NCBI GenBank assembly: GCA_001600455.1
Contig: BCKC01000001.1
Span: forward strand, 4,676,441 to 4,740,440
Direction: 5' to 3'
DNA: 64,000 nt
DNA from: Endocalyx cinctus
Taxonomy: Eukaryota > Ascomycota > Sordariomycetes > Amphisphaeriales > Apiosporaceae
A program made the position numbers and the translations under genes. Below, in pieces: positions 58,311 through 64,000 of the stretch (positions within the stretch are counted from its first letter, which is position 1; each line of letters begins with the position of its first letter). A model generated the notes under the pieces. It was not told the DNA's origin, searched no databases, and saw only the letters and a list, made by a program, of their open reading frames with translations.

Positions 58311-60216
58311 TGAGATAACTAAGAGAAATAAAACGTTAGACAAGAATTTATTATACGTTAAATTATTATACGTTGAATTATTTTATCCGTTTCTATCTAC
58401 CGTTTTAATTGGTTTAATAGCCGTCGTTTTCAGCAGTGAAGCCCCCTAAATTCGATGGCTATTGAGCCAAGCAGCCAAGGAAACCAGACTTACACGAAGA
58501 ATCCTTAGTGACAAGAAACCCTCTAAAGAAACATGAGAAGTTCTCTCTCTATTGTCTCGGGATTTGGGAGTTTCTCTTTTTCCGGTCATAAACTGCGCCG
58601 GGTCCACGGTGCTTTAAACCAAGGATATCCCACGCCTCTTACGCTGGAGAAACATCATCATCATCGGCATACGTCACGATCTCGAGGGACCGTAACAATA
58701 AAGGAAACAACCAGACATTCCTACCACGTGGTAAGAAATAGAATTGGTTTTTTTTTTTTTTTTTCTATTTTGAGATCTTTTTTCTTTTTCCTACTTGAAA
58801 TGGTTTATTTACATAGATCATCTTCCAAGCTTCCTTTCTTATGACTAGTCTAGTATGACGTCACAATCTACAGACGTTAGTATCACATCGCGAATAGGTT
58901 ACCCATGCATGCTGCCATGCGCTCTCGAAGATCAGAGAGCGGGTCCTCCCATTCACTTGCCAACCTTCGATCTGATCTAGTGTGTTTACTCGAATTCGAT
59001 AATCATCACCAATTTCATGTCTCACGACAGACGGTTGTGTAAGCTTCGCAACCCATCGGTTAAAGTCTAGACGCCGAGTACAGGATATATAACACTTGTG
59101 AACCGTATAAAACTTAGGTTTACCACCCTGAACATAGCTACTCGAATTTTGTATGACGCTCTAAAAATGTAGCGTCGCATAGCAGGCCGGAGCATCCCCT
59201 AGATGCGCTGACGGTACCACAGGGTAACCTGTTAATGGCTAACATGAAGACGTGAATATTATATCAACTTCTCTAAGTCTAGAATTTTACGTACTTGTAT
59301 ATATATATGCCTAGATATATATTACCTCTCAAGGATATACCGTAAAGGTCGACGTATATTTGTATTGCAGCATCAGAGTAAACCAAGCCTCTCTAGGTCC
59401 AGACTATATAAGTTCTGTATACGCACCATATCTCGACCCCTGGTTGTACTTGTCCAACAGTAATAATAAATCTAATACTAGCGACTCGTCAATTCGTATT
59501 TCGTTACATGTAGTTCACCTCATCTATCAACGGTATCCAACCATACTCCTAATAAACTTCCTCTACATTTCTTCTCCCCTATTTTCTTCGTGTACTGAGC
59601 CCGATGAATGCTCAGCTCAAAATGTTACGACGTACCGTCATACCGCACGATGCTGCAAGAGACGTCAATAGTAGATAGGCGGTGGTGGTCTCTTAAATTC
59701 GTAGGTATTACTCTCTACCTTCGTCGATAAGTCTATATGTAAACGATGAGCGCTGCAACTTGTGAACACTGCCGCCGATAAATAGGAATAAAGGAGGCGG
59801 GCGTGCAACGTTATGATCATTATTGGATCAAGAACATCAAAATAGATAATGGATAAACTGCTCCCTTTCGTATTTTGAGCGTTAAATCGCACTCGCAGAA
59901 AAATCATACCCGGCAGGCCAAAAACATAAGTTCTTCTTATTATCAAGAAATAATCCAGTTCATACTAAATAGCCATTCCCAAGAAGTTAATGAGATATAT
60001 CTCCTATATCTAACAAGATGACGATATTTCTCAAGGGTATAATTATATTTCCCACAATCTATAAGCAGATGCCCTCTAAAATACTAGCCATTGCCATAAA
60101 ATTCCGTAGCCCTCCAAATGCGCGCTGCTTTTAATTGTATATACATGAATTTGGTGTTCGCCCGCATGTGTGTGTGTGCGAAATTTAGAATGCGGATCCA
60201 GGTCAACGGAAAAGGT
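58311..60216. other. Spacer
   Basis: No gene is supported. A plus-strand frame at 58533-58844 is Ser/His-rich and ends in a poly-Phe run caused by a T-tract near 58747-58764. A minus-strand frame at 59665-59946 has no domain. Confidence 0.5.
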
Positions 60217-61823
60217 TTACTCTCCCTTCGCGGCCGGGAACACCTGAGCCGCGGCGGCCTCGACCATGGCCGGGAGAACTTGCGTCAGGGGCTCCTTCTC
60301 GCTGTACTCGGCCTTCCAGCCGAGCTGAGCCAACCGCTCGGCCTTGACGTGCATGTTTCCGCCTTGGATCGACCAAGCGACTTTTTGTTTTTAAAGAAAA
60401 GATGTTAGCAGGTCACCTTCAATAATGTTTTTTTTTTTCTTTCTTCCAAACTTCGGGAATTTCATATATATATATAAAGACTTACGGAAACCGGCCATAT
60501 CCGTGACCTGTTCGGGAAGAGGCATGGATCCGGGCATGACGACGAGCCCCTTCTGGTGGAGCATCTACGTTCGTGGTAAGAATGATCAGTTAGCAAGAGC
60601 ACAACATAATAATCAGGCCGCACTCGTCGTTTGGCGCGTCTTATGAATCTTGAGGTGACTTATTATACGTACGTTTCCCATTATGCCGGCAAACTCCTTT
60701 TGCTGCACGAGTGGGCCTTCCGAGGCGACGAAGTCTGGCGAAGGTCAACGTTAGCATCCCGCAAAATACGAGGAAGTCGCGGTAGCGTGTGTATACTCAC
60801 ATAATCCTTCGGGGGCAGCCTGGCCTTCTTTAGGGTTCAAGGCGGCGTTGAGCGTGAAAGCGATGGCGCTCGCGACGTCCTTAACGTGGACGTTGGACAG
60901 AGAGTTCAATCCGGTACCCCAGGTGCCGACGAAGGTGAGCTTAGACGCCAGATCGGCGTAGACACGGAGCCAGACGGATGTAGTTTGGACTGGTTGAAGA
61001 GGAATAATGATTAGTCTTTTAATGATCTCTTCACGTATTTCACGCAATTTACCTACAGTTGCCCTGTCCAAGTCCGTAGATCTGAAGAAAACGTTAGTCT
61101 CATTCACAACTTCATACTGGCTAGGGGGAGATTCTTTCGCCTACCTGTGCGGGATATAGTACGATAGCGTGGACTGAACCTTCTTCGGATGCCTTGACGA
61201 TCTAGACGAATACGTGATATGAGTATGCTGTTCTAATACGAAGCTGGGATAAAGAAAGGTCGATACTGACCGCTCTGTCCAGCTCAAGATGAGAGTTTTC
61301 AGGGGGGCATTGGCTCAAGTCCCAGTCAAGATCACTCCACCACTTCGACTCGGCCTTCTCTCCCTTACAATTGTCGCTCACGACACCGATACCGGACAAG
61401 TGAATGTATATTCCCTTCTTGCCTGAGGTGGCGAACTTCTTCTGAAGACCCTCAAGAGTAGCTGCATTTTTTGCGGTTTGATTTTAATTAACGGCGTTAC
61501 AATACTTATGAGATTAGATGCAAGAGCAGCTATCATCAATGAATCAACTCACCTTTTACGCTAGGGAAGTGCTCCGAGTCGGCCGCGTTGATGACCACAT
61601 CGGCCTCCTCGGCCTGCTTCGCGATAACGTCTTGACTATCGAGACTACCCTCTACGATCTCAGCGTTGGGGCAGAGAGCCAAGATCTTCTCCTTCTTCTC
61701 GGGGGTGGCATTGCGCACTAGGAGAGTGAGGAGATAATCAACCTTCGCATCGGCGAACATTTGAAGGAGGGTAGCGCCAACGAAGCCGGTCCCACCGAGA
61801 ATGAATACGCGTGTAGGTGCCAT
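60217..61823 (-). CDS. NmrA-like / atypical SDR NAD(P)-binding protein
   Basis: Eight minus-strand exons give 345 aa with every phase consistent: 61823-61553, 61461-61271, 61201-61145, 61081-61057, 60989-60801, 60734-60673, 60564-60486 and 60380-60217. The nucleotide-binding motif is GGTGFVG at about 10-16, in VFILGGTGFVGATLLQMF, with VRNATPEKK following strand 2 as in NADP-specific members. DVVINAADSEH gives the strand-4 region, and IHLSGIGVVSD the strand-5 serine. The VLYPAQIYGLGQGNF segment is assembled across three introns, including a 25-nt exon, and NVHVKDVASAI follows. The family comprises extended or atypical SDRs including NmrA-like redox sensors and isoflavone-reductase-like enzymes; the canonical Tyr-x3-Lys is replaced here by a Trp-rich segment (KAESKWWSD), so an enzymatic role is uncertain. 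One donor is GTCAGT. It is probably cytosolic. Confidence 0.85.
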
Positions 61824-63234
61824 GATTCTCGATAGTGTCTCTGCAATTGTATATTCTATGAGGACGAATGAAGAGTCGGTCGATAGTGATTCAAAAGATG
61901 ATAAAATAACACGATTATACTGACCTTACGGACGACGAGTCTCTATATAATATACTCATCTCGGTAAGTTCTATCCGCAGCTATAGTATTACCTAAGAGC
62001 CAAGACTTCAATGTGCTACGATTCGTGACTACGTAAAGCAGAATTCGTACCTCCCTGCCTCCGTACCTGAAATAGAGCTGCTGAAGCGGGCAAATCTGGC
62101 CGGGAGACATGGGTGATGGCACTCTTACGCTATTCCAAGGGTATAATCCACCAACGAGTTACGATCTAGTTGGCTCTTTCATCTCTTGGGGTGCCGGGTT
62201 CTCAGGTGCATATACCTACAAGTGCAGCATATTCTTAAGAGTCCTACTAGTTTCAATTTCAAGCAACTTTATGGAATTGATCCCACGGAAATTTTGAAAT
62301 CCATGTCCATATCTTATGTCATACATTATTCCAAGGTAGATGAGTAATAAGAGGACATGGTAGCGTAGTGAGAGAAGCTGGGAGGATTGTTAACCTTGGC
62401 GCTGATCTGATTTGGTATTTATTTAGATCTTGAACTGGGGAAAGGAATAGGTTAGTAATTTCAGCCGCACCTCTGTTTCGTTACTGGCTTCTAAAATAGT
62501 ATAGCAGAGTATTGTAAAACCAACATTAGTTATACTAGAATCTTGTCTTTTCTCTTGGAATTATCAAACAAGTATATCACTTGCGTGTATATGTAGATGG
62601 TGTTAGGTCTTACTACACTATCAGAATCGCATTGATAAGCTGGCAGGATGGCAGGCTGGCTGGGTCCACGGGTTATAAATAGGTTCTTAGGTAACAAACA
62701 TACTTATATTCCGTATCCAATTCAGATAAATACTATCAAGCGATATATACAATACATCAACCTCAAGTCATCATATACACCTATGCAGCCTTCGTTTGGT
62801 GTTGATCTGATTTTACAATCAGATTATTTCGTAAGATTCCGAATACCTTGGCAGCTTGGCTGCTTGGGAGTTGGCATATTACAGTAGTTTAAAAAGTGTA
62901 ATTAATTAACAGAATACCGTTATATAGAAATTATGGATTAAATGAGATGCAAGGAAAGCTCTCGACGCGAAACGCCTGAACGCCTACTTATTTATCTTAT
63001 CGAAAATTAATGCAACCGAAATATTCTGGAACTGATGTCACATCTTAACAAAATTCAATACCTAATTTCATCTTACTCAAAGGATACGAACCACGTATCA
63101 AGAATTTGCCAAGAATTGCATATGAATTATTAAAGTACTCGGTCAATAGTAGTGCATACCGTCTCAAGCATCATTTATCTCCTTCCTCTCCCTCTCCTTC
63201 TCCTTTTTTACCTTCCTCCATCCATCCATTCACC
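61824..63234. other. Divergent promoter region
   Basis: The stretch lies between the NmrA-like gene (-) and the Bud13 gene (+). A CTCTATATAATATAC segment near 61940-61954 is a possible TATA region for the NmrA-like gene. C/T-rich sequence at 63178-63230 precedes the Bud13 ATG. No gene is supported. Confidence 0.5.
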
Positions 63235-64000
63235 ATGCCGTCCGACCTCTCCAGCTACCTCGCAACGCGCTACCTAACAGCGGATCCCAAACCAAGCAAA
63301 AAGCGCAAGCGCAAGCAACCAGGCGGCGGCTCGGGACTCATAATAGCCGACGATGACGAATCCGGATGGTCTCGAGGCGGCCCAAACGGCGACGATGACG
63401 ACGACGAAGAGGGTCTCGCCGCCGCCGCCGTATCAGGCACGTCGTCCGAATTTCGAAAAGCGAAGAAATCAGCTTGGAAAGTGATCGGTGGCGGCGATAA
63501 TAACAACGTCGTCAAAAAATCAAAAGAAGACGAAGAAGCGGACCTGGTCCTAGCCGAAGCCATGGCGGAAAAGAAAGCGGCGGGCGCGGACTCGGACGAG
63601 GATATGGACCCGCCCCCCGCGGCGGTAATGTCGGACGGGACGTACGCCGGCCTGCAGACGGGGGCGGCCGTCTCGGCGCAGCTCGAGAGGGCTCGCGCCA
63701 AGGAGCGAGCCGAGTTCGAGAAGTACTACGCGCACGAGAAGCGGGCCGAGACGGTATACCGCGACGCGACGGGTCGGCGGGTCGACGTTTCGATGAAGCG
63801 GGCCGAGCTCCGACGGGAGGCCGAGGAGGCTCGCAAGAAGGAGGAGCTCGCTAAGGAGGCCCTCAAGGGCGAGAAGCAGGTCGAGGACGCCAAGAAGCGG
63901 AGGGAGGACCTCGACGAGGCGAGGTTCTTGACCGTCGCGAGGCACGTAGACGATAAGGATATGAACGACGAGATGAAAGGGAAAGCTCGGTGGGGCGATA
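63235..64000 (+). CDS. CWC26: Pre-mRNA-splicing factor Bud13/CWC26 (5' part; runs off the window)
   Basis: The frame starts with ATG at 63235 in good context (CACCATGC) and stays open to the window end (255 codons). The N-terminus MPSDLSSYLATRYLTADP is characteristic of Bud13/CWC26. It is followed by a basic KKRKRK nuclear-type signal, acidic runs, a RKAKKSAWKVIGG segment and SDGTYAGLQTGAAVS, which matches the conserved GLQTG block of the family. Then comes a long Arg/Lys/Glu-rich helix with AEFEKYYAHEK and ETVYRDATGRRVDV, the signature of the C-terminal half. Bud13 joins Snu17 and Pml1 in the RES complex, which binds the activated spliceosome and promotes splicing and nuclear retention of pre-mRNA. 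The 3' end with the conserved C-terminal motif lies beyond the window. The long minus-strand frames opposite it are shadows. Confidence 0.93.
   Translation, partial: MPSDLSSYLATRYLTADPKPSKKRKRKQPGGGSGLIIADDDESGWSRGGPNGDDDDDEEGLAAAAVSGTSSEFRKAKKSAWKVIGGGDNNNVVKKSKEDEEADLVLAEAMAEKKAAGADSDEDMDPPPAAVMSDGTYAGLQTGAAVSAQLERARAKERAEFEKYYAHEKRAETVYRDATGRRVDVSMKRAELRREAEEARKKEELAKEALKGEKQVEDAKKRREDLDEARFLTVARHVDDKDMNDEMKGKARWGD

Noticed and set aside
63270..63945. Minus-strand frames opposite Bud13
   Set aside because: Low-complexity Ser/Ala/Leu translations of the reverse complement of an Arg/Lys/Glu-rich coding region.
1..64000. CRISPR arrays, tRNA and rRNA genes
   Set aside because: No regularly spaced repeats and no T-arm-like GGTTCGA segments with matching cloverleaf context were found by eye; a tRNAscan-SE run would settle the tRNA question.

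Overview
The window is nuclear DNA of a filamentous ascomycete (Pezizomycotina, most likely a Sordariomycete; the order cannot be fixed from sequence alone). The grounds are short GT-AG introns of about 50-190 nt with CTAAC/CTGAC-like branch sites, families typical of these fungi (rhodopsin-domain receptor, two Zn2Cys6 regulators, quinate-repressor-like protein, NmrA-like oxidoreductase, CRAL-TRIO protein), GC-richer exons in AT-rich spacers, and many poly(A/T) and (TA)n tracts. No rRNA, tRNA, CRISPR array or prokaryotic operon was seen. Gene models were built by hand by joining open frames across splice sites and checking that the phases agree.

Layout. 1-4.9 kb: no convincing gene. 4.9-6.6 kb: five-exon rhodopsin-domain membrane protein. 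9.8-12.7 kb: two proteins of unknown function on the minus strand. 14.8-20.2 kb: epoxide-hydrolase-type alpha/beta hydrolase (+), DUF1223 thioredoxin-like protein (-), and a flavin monooxygenase with an N-terminal NTF2-like extension (-). 22.2-28.0 kb: CRAL-TRIO lipid-transfer protein (+), MDP-1-type HAD phosphatase (-), extradiol ring-cleavage dioxygenase (+). 28.4-29.0 kb: frame-broken pseudogene. 30.0-35.2 kb: short Zn2Cys6 regulator (-) divergent from a QutR-like quinate repressor (+). 36.2-40.3 kb: a conserved small protein, a frame-broken secreted protein and a gene with a stop at codon 4. 41.2-45.3 kb: a six-exon Zn2Cys6 / fungal_trans factor followed head-to-tail by an ACMSD-like amidohydrolase (decarboxylase type). 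45.6-46.8 kb: two weakly supported small genes. 50.1-53.2 kb: two small unknown proteins. 56.3-56.9 kb: a 600-bp AT-rich element with 14-bp terminal inverted repeats. 57.7-58.3 kb: a relic of the C-terminal part of cysteinyl-tRNA synthetase. 60.2-61.8 kb: eight-exon NmrA-like NAD(P)-binding protein. 63.2 kb to the end: the start of splicing factor Bud13/CWC26.

How the genes may work together (inference). The flavin monooxygenase, extradiol dioxygenase, ACMSD-like decarboxylase, epoxide hydrolase, QutR-like repressor and two Zn2Cys6 factors would fit a loosely clustered aromatic-compound catabolic locus. Housekeeping genes interrupt the series, so this is a hypothesis. Four independent broken genes lie between 28 and 58 kb beside genes whose frames are fully intact, which suggests real gene decay rather than generally poor sequence.
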